DNA of 7,279 bases. Source: JBEICQ01 sp040383885 (GTDB lineage: Bacteria; Bacteroidota; Bacteroidia; UBA4408). Below are positions 1 through 7,228 of the stretch, in pieces. A model generated the notes under the pieces. That model was given only the letters and a program-made list of their open reading frames with translations, did no database searches and was not told the DNA's origin. Position 1 is the stretch's first letter, and each line of letters begins with the position of its first letter. A program made the position numbers and the translations under genes. Where the stretch lies: positions 1 to 7,279 of the forward strand of contig JBEICQ010000109.1 in NCBI GenBank assembly GCA_040383885.1. Direction: 5' to 3'.

Positions 1-2535
1 AAAAAAAGAAAAATCTACCACCTCATCGACAGCCTCTCGGGAGTGGCCGCCAAATATTCTGTTGCCAATGAATACGACCGCATGATCACTCGCCTCGGTG
101 CCAAGGGAACAAATGCCTATACTTCTTTTGACGAAACGGTTTATACCAATGACATTCCCTCTAACCAACTGGAAAATTTCCTGAAACTGGAGGCCGACCG
201 TTTCCGCAACCCGGTGCTTCGCCGGTTTCATACCGAACTTGAGGCCGTGTATGAAGAGAAAAACAGGGGCCTCGATTCAGATATCAACCAGGCCTTCGAA
301 CACCTGCTGGAAAAACTGCTGCCTGCACATCCCTACGGAACGCAAACCACCATCGGTACCGCCGAGCACCTGAAAAATCCTTCCATCAAAGCCATCAATA
401 CCTACCTTAAGCGTTATTATGTTCCTGCCAACATGGCCCTCATCATGAGTGGTGATTTTAATCCGGATGAAGCTGCCGCACTTTGCCTACGCTATTTTGG
501 CGATTGGGCGGCAAGGGGAGAGGAAGCCCCGGTTTTTACCTCTGCCATTGTCAGGGCTGCGCCGGAAGAAGTGAGTATCTCGGGTCCGGAAGCTCCTTTT
601 GTTTTGATGGGATTTGCCGTTCAGGGTGCCAATACCCGCGATGCCGACATGTTGCAGCTGGTTTCTAAAATGCTCTACAACGAAAAAGCAGGTTTGTTTG
701 ATACCGGCATCAACCTTCCGCAGAAAACCGGACAGGTAAGCGCCGAAACCGAATTGCTCGCCGATTACAGCCTGCTCCTGCTGCAGGGAAAACCCCTGTC
801 GGGCCAGGATCCTGCCCTTATTCCGGGCATGGTACTCGAACAACTGGAAAAGATAAAAAACGGCGACTTCCCCGACTGGCTCATGCAAGCTTCCGTAAAT
901 GCCATCAAGCTGGAAAAGATGCGACAGTATGAAAGCAACCTCGGTAGGGTGCGCAGCATGTTGGGCACTTTCCTTTACCGCTCTCCCCGTTTGGCAGAAG
1001 TATCTCTCATCGAAAGACTGGGAAAAATAACCCGACCCATGCTCATGGATTTTGTGAAGCAAATGCTCTCCACGCACTATGTATCTGTAATCAAGAAAAA
1101 TGGAGAGCGCGCCCCGAGCGGCAAAATCTCTAAGCCTCCCATCACCCCGGTGGTGACCAATTCTGCAGAGCAATCAAAAGCCGCCTCAGATTTTCATCCC
1201 GAGGAAGTGCCTGCCATCTCTCCTGTGTTTGTTGACTATGGAAAACAGATAAAAAAAGGAACAGTCAACCAGGTGCCCTGCTACTATGTGCATAATCCGC
1301 GTAACAGTTTGTTCTCGCTGACCATCCTGCTTAAAAAAGGCAAGGCCCACGACAAAAGGCTCGAGCCGGCCCTGTTATACCAAACATTTGCCGGTACCAA
1401 CAGCAGGGATGCCGAGACCCTCGGAAGAGAATTTTTTACGCTCGGTTGCAGCTATGATTTTGTGGTGGATGAAAACGAAACCCGTCTCGTCTTATCAGGC
1501 CTGTCGGAGAACTTCGAAAAAGCCCTGATGCTGATGGAGGCTTGTTTCAGGGAGGTGAAAAACGACAAGGAAGCCCTTGGCAAATACATCGGACAGGAGA
1601 TGCAGCAGCGCGAGGAGATGCTGGAAAACAAAAATGTACTTCTTCAGCAGGCCATGTCGGCTTACGGCAGATTTGGTCCGCAGTCTGCTTTTAGAAACAC
1701 CCTTACCACAGATGAGATAAATTCCCTTACCTCGCAGGAATTGAGTGATGAAGTAAAGAACCTCCTCAACCATGCCCATGAGCTCTGGTATTTTGGTCCG
1801 GCCTCAGCGGAAACCGCTATGGAACTGATGCAGAAGCATCACCAGGTGCCTAAAACGCTGAGACCTGCCCCTGAAAATCCATTTAAACCGCGCAACATTT
1901 CGGGAGGCAGTGTATGCTACCTCGATTATCCGATGAAGCAGGCCGAGGCACTGATCATTCGCAGCGGATATGCTTTTGATACCAGCAAAATTGCCATCTC
2001 CCGCATCCACAGCACTTATTTCGGTACAGGTTTGAATTCCATTGTAGGCCAGGAACTGCGCGAGGCAAGGGCGCTCGCCTATTCGGTATTTTCACAGCTT
2101 ACGCCGGCCCGCTACAGCAAAATGCCGCTGATGAGCGTGTCTTACATAGGAACCCAGGCAGACAAATTGCCGGAGGCACTCAGGGGATTCCAAGTTTTGC
2201 TCGACACCATGCCCCTGCAGGCAGCCATGTTCACCGAAGCCTGTAAATCGGTAAGGCAAAAGATTGCCTCCGAACGGGTGCTCCCGCGCGAACTGCTCGA
2301 CAACTTCTACCAGGCCAGACAATATGGACTGTATCACGACATCCGTAAAGATGTGTTTGAACTTTCCGCAAAAATCACTTTGTCTGACCTCGCCGAATAC
2401 CACCGCAAACACATCTCCGGCAAACCCGGAATCATCATGGTCATCGGCAACAAAGAACAAATCCTTGCAGCCGGACTTTCTGTTTATGGGCCTTTGCAGG
2501 AATTAACCCGCAGGCAAATCTTCGGATTTGATTAG
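1..2535 (+). CDS. M16 family zinc metallopeptidase (insulinase/pitrilysin type), 5'-truncated by the window edge
   Basis: The frame is open from base 1 to a TAG stop, giving 844 visible residues. The GTG at 43 is not the real start, because the codons before it (KKRKIYHLIDSLSG) already read like this family. As I recall the long Bacteroidota members, the HxxEH zinc motif sits well upstream of that segment, so it is off the window. Counting from base 1, Glu79 and Glu86 (in HTELEAVYEEKN) have the same seven-residue spacing as pitrilysin Glu162 and Glu169; the second is the third zinc ligand. The rest of the catalytic domain runs to about residue 170 and an M16_C domain follows to about 365. A Pro/Ser-rich linker comes next. 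A second M16-like lobe, with no HxxEH, starts near 410. The conserved Arg687...Tyr694 pair (ELREARALAYS) marks the last domain. It probably degrades peptides in the periplasm or envelope; the signal peptide would be upstream and cannot be seen. The substrate is unknown. Confidence 0.93.
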   Translation, partial: KKRKIYHLIDSLSGVAAKYSVANEYDRMITRLGAKGTNAYTSFDETVYTNDIPSNQLENFLKLEADRFRNPVLRRFHTELEAVYEEKNRGLDSDINQAFEHLLEKLLPAHPYGTQTTIGTAEHLKNPSIKAINTYLKRYYVPANMALIMSGDFNPDEAAALCLRYFGDWAARGEEAPVFTSAIVRAAPEEVSISGPEAPFVLMGFAVQGANTRDADMLQLVSKMLYNEKAGLFDTGINLPQKTGQVSAETELLADYSLLLLQGKPLSGQDPALIPGMVLEQLEKIKNGDFPDWLMQASVNAIKLEKMRQYESNLGRVRSMLGTFLYRSPRLAEVSLIERLGKITRPMLMDFVKQMLSTHYVSVIKKNGERAPSGKISKPPITPVVTNSAEQSKAASDFHPEEVPAISPVFVDYGKQIKKGTVNQVPCYYVHNPRNSLFSLTILLKKGKAHDKRLEPALLYQTFAGTNSRDAETLGREFFTLGCSYDFVVDENETRLVLSGLSENFEKALMLMEACFREVKNDKEALGKYIGQEMQQREEMLENKNVLLQQAMSAYGRFGPQSAFRNTLTTDEINSLTSQELSDEVKNLLNHAHELWYFGPASAETAMELMQKHHQVPKTLRPAPENPFKPRNISGGSVCYLDYPMKQAEALIIRSGYAFDTSKIAISRIHSTYFGTGLNSIVGQELREARALAYSVFSQLTPARYSKMPLMSVSYIGTQADKLPEALRGFQVLLDTMPLQAAMFTEACKSVRQKIASERVLPRELLDNFYQARQYGLYHDIRKDVFELSAKITLSDLAEYHRKHISGKPGIIMVIGNKEQILAAGLSVYGPLQELTRRQIFGFD

Positions 2536-2540
2536 TTTTG
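2533..2540 (+). promoter_or_regulatory. Candidate Bacteroidota -7 promoter element for icd
   Basis: TAGTTTTG fits the Bacteroidota -7 consensus TAnnTTTG at every fixed position, and it lies 18 bases before the icd ATG. Its first three bases are the stop codon of the M16 gene. No TTTG is present at the expected ~19-base spacing upstream, where the sequence is GCAG, so this is only half of a promoter. It could be a chance match in the coding end. Confidence 0.35.
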
Positions 2541-2558
2541 CGCAAAATTCGGAGCAGC

Positions 2559-3785
2559 ATGAACAAGATTAAGGTTACCAAGCCCGTAGTTGAACTCGAC
2601 GGGGATGAGATGACGCGCATCATCTGGGCATCTATCAAGGAGAAATTGATTTTTCCATACCTCGATCTGGATATTAAGTATTTCGACCTGGGCATTGAGA
2701 ACCGCGACCGCACCTCTGATGCCGTTACCACAGAGGCGGCCAAAGCCATCCTCGAACACAATGTGGGCATTAAATGTGCCACCATTACACCGGATGAGGC
2801 ACGCGTAAAAGAATTTAACCTCAAACAGATGTGGAAATCCCCCAATGGTACCATTCGTAATATTCTTGACGGCACCGTTTTCAGGGAACCCATTGTAATG
2901 AAAAACATTCCCAGGCTTGTAAGCAACTGGACGGCTCCCATCTGTATTGGCAGACACGCTTTTGGCGACCAGTACCGCGCCACCGATTTTGTAACCAAAG
3001 GCAAAGGCAAGCTCACCATCACCTTTACTCCGGAAGATGGAAGCGAACCACAGTCCTTTGAAGTCTATCAGTTTAAAGGCGATGGTGTAGCCATGTCTAT
3101 GTACAACACCGATGAGTCTATTGCCGGTTTTGCACGCTCCTGCTTTAACATGGCGCTCAATAAAAAATGGCCACTCTACCTCTCTACAAAAAATACCATC
3201 CTCAAAAAATACGACGGACGCTTCAAAGATATTTTTCAGGAAATCTACCAGAAAGAGTTTAAGTCACGGTTTGATGAAGTACATATCGTGTATGAACACC
3301 GCCTGATAGATGACATGGTGGCCTCGGCCCTCAAGTGGCATGGAAATTTTGTTTGGGCATGTAAAAAATACGACGGCGATGTGCAAAGTGATACCGTTGC
3401 CCAGGGCTTTGGTTCGCTTGGTTTGATGACATCTACACTCATCACCCCCGACGGAAAAACCATGGAAGCTGAAGCGGCGCACGGAACAGTTACCCGTCAT
3501 TACCGCATGCACCAGCAAGGCAAAAAAACCAGTACCAATCCCATTGCATCCATCTATGCATGGTCGCAGGGCCTGCGCTTCAGAGGAAAGCTGGACGGAA
3601 ATACCGCCCTCATGAACTTCTGCGACAAGCTGGAACAGGTATGTATTCAAACAGTGGAATCAGGACACATGACCAAGGATCTGGCTGTTTGCATTTACGG
3701 CGACAAGGTTACCGAAGACAAATACATGTACACAGATGATTTTCTGAACCTGCTCAGCAACAACCTTAGCAAATCTCTCTCTTGA
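2559..3785 (+). CDS. icd: NADP-dependent isocitrate dehydrogenase (homodimeric, eukaryote-like type II), EC 1.1.1.42
   Basis: This cytosolic TCA-cycle enzyme oxidatively decarboxylates isocitrate to 2-oxoglutarate, producing NADPH. The 408-residue product is close in length to human IDH1 (414) and nearly collinear with it. Substrate residues are Thr77, Ser94, Asn96, Arg100, Arg109 and Arg132 (in SPNGTIRN and IGRHAFGDQYR), plus Lys211 from the partner subunit. Metal-binding Asp251, Asp274 and Asp278 lie in LIDDMVA and DGDVQSD. Arg313 and His314 in HGTVTRHYR are the NADP 2'-phosphate contacts, so NADP rather than NAD specificity is expected. I chose the ATG at 2559 because homology begins there (KVTKPVVELDGDEMTR); a TTG seven codons upstream would add only unrelated residues. 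A weak GGAG lies at 2551-2554, four bases before the ATG. The gene begins 23 bases after the M16 stop, and its TGA overlaps the only plausible upstream start of the next gene. No key residue is missing. The gene symbol is by function; this is not the E. coli Icd subfamily. Confidence 0.97.
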   Translation: MNKIKVTKPVVELDGDEMTRIIWASIKEKLIFPYLDLDIKYFDLGIENRDRTSDAVTTEAAKAILEHNVGIKCATITPDEARVKEFNLKQMWKSPNGTIRNILDGTVFREPIVMKNIPRLVSNWTAPICIGRHAFGDQYRATDFVTKGKGKLTITFTPEDGSEPQSFEVYQFKGDGVAMSMYNTDESIAGFARSCFNMALNKKWPLYLSTKNTILKKYDGRFKDIFQEIYQKEFKSRFDEVHIVYEHRLIDDMVASALKWHGNFVWACKKYDGDVQSDTVAQGFGSLGLMTSTLITPDGKTMEAEAAHGTVTRHYRMHQQGKKTSTNPIASIYAWSQGLRFRGKLDGNTALMNFCDKLEQVCIQTVESGHMTKDLAVCIYGDKVTEDKYMYTDDFLNLLSNNLSKSLS

Positions 3786-5908
3786 CAGCAGGCTTTCGTT
3801 TCCGGTCCGGCGCTGTTTCATACACCGGGCGATTTCCGGACCTTTGTAAAATCTTCCTGCTGCCCATACTCATTACAGTAACTTCTTTACTGCAGGCACA
3901 AAGTCTTAATTATTATTACGGAAACATCCACGCGCACACCTCTTATTCCGATGGCAACAAGGACAGTGCAAGCTCCGGAATGACCACACCGCTGCAGGCA
4001 TTTAACTATGCCAAACAATCTTCTCACATCGATTTTTACGGAATCTCGGAGCACAACCATTACGCTGCGGGAATGCGTTCTCCACTGTTTTACAGAAGGG
4101 GACTAAACGATGCGGATGCAGCCACTGTGGATGGCGATTTTGTGGCCATGTACGGCATGGAATGGGGCGTGATATCGAGTGGTGGTCATTTGCTTGTGTA
4201 CGGCTCTGATTCGCTTTGCGGCTGGGATTTCGGACAACAGGAAATTCCGGTAGCAGAGGCTGACTACGCGCGACTTTACCGGGTAATCAACCGAAAACCC
4301 GGCAGTTTTGCTTATCTGGCGCATCCCCAATCCGGCGATTATACCAACCTGTTTACACAGGCATACAACGCAGCAGCCGATGAGGCCATTGTAGGGTTGG
4401 CCATGCGCAGCGGACCGGCATTTTCCACCAACAGTAGTTATTCCAATCCCTCTACTTCCAATTACCAGAGTCGCTACAACGATGCACTCAAAAGAGGATA
4501 TCACCTGGGTCCGGGCATTGATCACGACACGCACAACAGTGTTTTCGGTCGCCAGTCCTCCGGTCGCCTCGTGGTGCTTGCCCCCTTGCTCAACAGGGCA
4601 GAGATTTACAATGCCTTCCGGCAGAATCGCTTTTATGCCTCCGACGACTGGAATGTAAAAGTGAATTTCCGCATACAAAACCGTCCCATGGGAAGCAGGA
4701 TTACACAGGCAGGAAATCCCACGCTCTCTGTACAGGTAGACGATCCGGACGGAGAAAATGTGAGCAGCATTGTTGTTTACGGGGGTGTTGCCGGAAGTGG
4801 CAGCAATCCCACACAGATCACTTCGGTGAGCAACAGCAATACGCTGAGCTATACACACAATGTATCACCCAACCAGGAATACTACTATTACTTATATATT
4901 GTGCAGACAAACGGTGATAAAATATGGACTGCACCCATTTGGTACACTCGGAATGACAACATCACCATACAAGCCCCTCAGGCGGATTTCGATTCAGCCA
5001 TGGTGGTGTGCAGCAACAACCCCGGGGTATTTGAAGATCATTCACTGAACGCACCTGATACCTGGTGGTGGAGTGTGCCCGGGGCTTATCCGGCAAATTC
5101 CTCCTTGCAACATCCCACCTTTGTTTTTTCTACCCCCGGCACCTATCAGGTGAGCCTGGTGGTAAGCAACGCAGCCGGGAGCGACACCCTCATCAGAAGC
5201 ATTACGGTTGGGTCTCCGCCTGTGGTTAGTGTATCGGGCACAGACAGCATCTGCAAGGGCAGGAGTGTGGTACTGAGCGCCTCAGGAGCCGATACCTATG
5301 TATGGAACAATGGTGCACAAACGCAAAGTATTACTGTTTCGCCGCAAACAAACACGCAGTATCGTGTAAGCGGTTACATCAACGGATGTTTTGATACGGC
5401 GCAGAAAACAATAAGGGTATATCAGGCACTGCCAACACCCGTGATAACTAAACTGAACGATACACTGTTCTCAAGTGCCTCTTCAGGCAACCAGTGGTAC
5501 TATTACAACTCTCAGATAGAAGGGGCGAATGATTCATTTTATGTACCCACCTTAACCGGTTATTACCAGGTGCAGGTGAGCGACAGTTTGGGTTGCCGTT
5601 CTGAACTTTCTTTACCCCTTGCCTTAACGGTAGGATTGATGCAAAAGAATGTAGATGCTAAGGGTACTTACCTGGTCTATCCCAATCCTACTCAGGGCAG
5701 CTTGTGGATAGTTTCTTCGGAGCTCAGAACGCAGCTGATGCTGGAGGTTTTTACAAGCACGGGTTACCCGGTGCACAAGCAGACATTAGGCGAGTGCAGT
5801 CCATTGAAGCCGGCTTTTGCCGATTTAACGCATCTGAGCAGGGGAGTATATGTGCTGAGAATAGGAAGTGGGAAGGAAGTGTTTGAAACAAAAGTCAAGT
5901 TGGAATAG
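3782..5908 (+). CDS. Secreted PHP-domain (CehA/McbA-like) metallohydrolase with PKD, Ig-like and T9SS type A sorting domains
   Basis: Numbering is from the TTG at 3782 (708 residues). A hydrophobic signal segment spans 24-39 (IFLLPILITVTSLLQA), with likely cleavage near LQA|QS. The PHP domain (about 44-290) shows candidate metal ligands His50, His52 and Asp57 (HAHTSYSDG), Glu90/His91, Glu127 (GMEW), His136, His181 (HPQ) and Asp247/His248 (GIDHD). A beta domain of the type that follows CehA-like domains covers about 291-392. A PKD domain covers 401-476 (FSTPGTYQVSLVVSN). Ig-like segments lie at about 481-546 and 552-618, and a T9SS sorting domain at about 633-708 starts at YPNPTQGSL. Inference: exported by Sec, passed through T9SS, and either anchored at the surface or released. 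It probably hydrolyses a phosphoester or ester; the substrate is unknown. The start is uncertain. TTG overlaps the icd stop (TTGA), an in-frame TAG lies at 3767-3769, and the first in-frame ATG (3980) falls after the catalytic HxH motif. Confidence 0.88.
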   Translation: MTAGFRFRSGAVSYTGRFPDLCKIFLLPILITVTSLLQAQSLNYYYGNIHAHTSYSDGNKDSASSGMTTPLQAFNYAKQSSHIDFYGISEHNHYAAGMRSPLFYRRGLNDADAATVDGDFVAMYGMEWGVISSGGHLLVYGSDSLCGWDFGQQEIPVAEADYARLYRVINRKPGSFAYLAHPQSGDYTNLFTQAYNAAADEAIVGLAMRSGPAFSTNSSYSNPSTSNYQSRYNDALKRGYHLGPGIDHDTHNSVFGRQSSGRLVVLAPLLNRAEIYNAFRQNRFYASDDWNVKVNFRIQNRPMGSRITQAGNPTLSVQVDDPDGENVSSIVVYGGVAGSGSNPTQITSVSNSNTLSYTHNVSPNQEYYYYLYIVQTNGDKIWTAPIWYTRNDNITIQAPQADFDSAMVVCSNNPGVFEDHSLNAPDTWWWSVPGAYPANSSLQHPTFVFSTPGTYQVSLVVSNAAGSDTLIRSITVGSPPVVSVSGTDSICKGRSVVLSASGADTYVWNNGAQTQSITVSPQTNTQYRVSGYINGCFDTAQKTIRVYQALPTPVITKLNDTLFSSASSGNQWYYYNSQIEGANDSFYVPTLTGYYQVQVSDSLGCRSELSLPLALTVGLMQKNVDAKGTYLVYPNPTQGSLWIVSSELRTQLMLEVFTSTGYPVHKQTLGECSPLKPAFADLTHLSRGVYVLRIGSGKEVFETKVKLE
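3816..3846 (+). promoter_or_regulatory. Candidate Bacteroidota -33/-7 promoter for the PHP gene
   Basis: TTTC (3816-3819), then a 19-base spacer, then GACCTTTG (3839-3846), compares with the consensus TTTG-N19-TAnnTTTG: one mismatch in each box. The spacing is the usual one for the phylum. Transcription would begin at about 3851-3854, at the first codons of the hydrophobic signal segment (AAA ATC TTC CTG). If this is used, the TTG at 3782 would not be on the transcript. Confidence 0.35.
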
Positions 5909-5953
5909 CAGCTCGCCGGGGTATAGCGGTGTATTCATGAATCCGCGCCGGAG

Positions 5954-5968
5954 AAACGGAATCCGTTT
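5954..5968 (+). terminator. Weak hairpin after the PHP gene, possible terminator
   Basis: AAACGG (5954-5959), loop AAT, CCGTTT (5963-5968) form a perfect 6-bp stem, extendable by one G-T pair. It starts 45 bases after the stop codon at 5908. Only one more T follows directly, and a second run (CTTTT) comes several bases later, so this is a poor intrinsic terminator. Its place between two convergent genes is what makes it worth listing. Confidence 0.3.
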
Positions 5969-6010
5969 TACATAGCTTTTCCTTGCACAGGGGTGTAAAA
6001 AGGCAATTGT

Positions 6011-6026
6011 GCTGTCAATTAACAGC
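6011..6026 (-). terminator. Small hairpin after the minus-strand gene, possible terminator
   Basis: GCTGT (6011-6015) and ACAGC (6022-6026) form a 5-bp stem around a six-base loop. Read on the minus strand, it lies 35 bases after the TGA of the exported hypothetical gene and is followed some eight bases later by a run of five T. The stem is short and the T run is displaced, so the evidence is weak. Confidence 0.25.
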
Positions 6027-6061
6027 GTGGCAGCCTGTTCTTTGATGGGCGCTTGTTCTAT

Positions 6062-7228
6062 TCATTGCCCTTCAAGATTAAAACCCCGGGTTGCACTTCT
6101 TTTCTTTCCATCAATGATGACCTCTGCACAGGGTTCTGTTTGTGTAATTTTTTTCTTTACAAATTCTCCTTTTTTGTTGTACATGTAGGTTGTTACATGA
6201 CAAAGCGTACCATCCTCAGAACAGTAGGTTTCCCGGTGAATTTTTCCGCCTGGTTGGTGATAAGAAACGCTGTAAAATCTTTTGTCAGGCAATTGAAGCT
6301 CATAATGCGTTTTTTGCCTGAATTCATTGTATCTCTCGGTATACAAATAACTCGGGCACCAATCTGAGAACTTCCTGTATTCTCTTATGTCTCCATCATC
6401 AAAACGGAAAATGCCTTCGGCATATAAATCATTGAAATGACTGTAGAAATATTCATTTTTTATTGAACAACTATCAGGCGGAAGATTGCTGATGTGATAA
6501 CAACTGGTATCAGTAGAAATCTTGGGTGTGTATCTTGAATGATAGTAATAATAATTTCCATCGGTGCTGATGTAATACTTTCTGCGCTCGATGGTAACAA
6601 TGGTATCCGCGCGGCGTTTTATTTTCAGATCAATCATTTGGGTGATTTGACCTTGCTCAGGCAAAAGTTGTTTGCCCTTATTTGCTATGTTTTTATCCAG
6701 GTAATTGTAATAGGTATAGATGCTATCACCTAATGCTATTCCATGAGGATGATAGGTGATATTCACTCTGTATATACCTGCAAACAAAGGCACCCCAAAG
6801 CTGTGATGGGAGGTATTTTGGGTATGGTAGTTATAGTAGTTTTCAAAATCATTGAGGTAAATGGGAACTACAATTTGTTCGAGCGGCTTTAAGTAGCTAA
6901 TCTGAACAGTTCCTGTATCATGTACCATCATTTTGAGCATTTTATCTTCCGTATATCTCAACAACATGGTATTGTTTGCTTTGTCGTAGGCGTTCAGATA
7001 AAACAATTTTTGTCCAACATTTTGCGTGTGAGGAAGCAAAACAGGGTGCGGATGCTCTTTGTCGGTATTGGTGATGGTAATGTTAAAGGTGATTTTTTCA
7101 CCTTCATAATAGCTTTCCTTATCGGTGCTTAGTGTAAAGGTTACGGGATGATATGGTAAGAAGGCGAGAGTATATTTGTGGCCTACCAAAGAGAAAAGTG
7201 TCAGAAAAAATATTCCTAATCGATGCAT
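6062..7228 (-). CDS. Exported hypothetical protein with Ig-like N-terminal domain and possible YwqK/MORN-like C-terminal repeats
   Basis: I do not recognise this 388-residue protein as a named family. The ATG at 7228 is the first possible start, because an in-frame TAA lies 18 bases upstream. Residues 1-22 form a basic then hydrophobic segment (MHRLGIFFLTLFSLVG...LA) consistent with a Sec signal peptide or a membrane anchor. Residues about 28-160 look like an Ig-like beta domain of the BsuPI or macroglobulin kind (STDKESYYEGEKITFNITI, then FAGIYRVNITYHP). The middle is rich in Tyr (YTYYNYL, NYYYYHSRY). Residues about 265-360 contain loosely repeated units of the form G-(K/T/E)-(I/L/F) followed by charged and aromatic residues (GGKIHRETY, DGTLCHVTTY, KGEFVKKKI). 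These resemble YwqK/MORN-type repeats, but this is a pattern match by eye. Sample 60-base lines at 6541, 6841 and 7081 have 21-22 G/C, against 30 and 32 at 241 and 3421. That suggests an accessory or transferred gene. It converges on the PHP gene. Confidence 0.8.
   Translation of the reverse strand: MHRLGIFFLTLFSLVGHKYTLAFLPYHPVTFTLSTDKESYYEGEKITFNITITNTDKEHPHPVLLPHTQNVGQKLFYLNAYDKANNTMLLRYTEDKMLKMMVHDTGTVQISYLKPLEQIVVPIYLNDFENYYNYHTQNTSHHSFGVPLFAGIYRVNITYHPHGIALGDSIYTYYNYLDKNIANKGKQLLPEQGQITQMIDLKIKRRADTIVTIERRKYYISTDGNYYYYHSRYTPKISTDTSCYHISNLPPDSCSIKNEYFYSHFNDLYAEGIFRFDDGDIREYRKFSDWCPSYLYTERYNEFRQKTHYELQLPDKRFYSVSYHQPGGKIHRETYCSEDGTLCHVTTYMYNKKGEFVKKKITQTEPCAEVIIDGKKRSATRGFNLEGQ

Noticed and set aside
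1..13. A-rich start of the window as a regulatory tract or repeat
   Set aside because: It simply encodes Lys-Lys-Arg-Lys in the peptidase frame.
43..45. GTG as the start of the M16 peptidase
   Set aside because: The frame is open to base 1 and the 14 codons before it fit the family; the catalytic HxxEH must also lie upstream. The gene is truncated by the window, not started here.
487..1173. Long minus-strand open frame (228 codons) inside the M16 gene
   Set aside because: It lies wholly antisense to a strongly supported conserved gene, and its translation has no recognisable domain or plausible composition.
4103..4858. Minus-strand open frame (251 codons) inside the PHP gene
   Set aside because: It is antisense to clearly conserved metal-binding motifs. 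The frame is open as a by-product of the codon use of the real gene.
5909..6061. Small RNA or tRNA in the convergent gap
   Set aside because: I looked for cloverleaf-like pairing and a T-loop signature and found only the two short hairpins listed.
6053..6367. Plus-strand open frame (104 codons) opposite the exported hypothetical gene
   Set aside because: It overlaps a longer minus-strand gene with a signal-like segment and an Ig-like pattern. The plus-strand translation shows no such structure.
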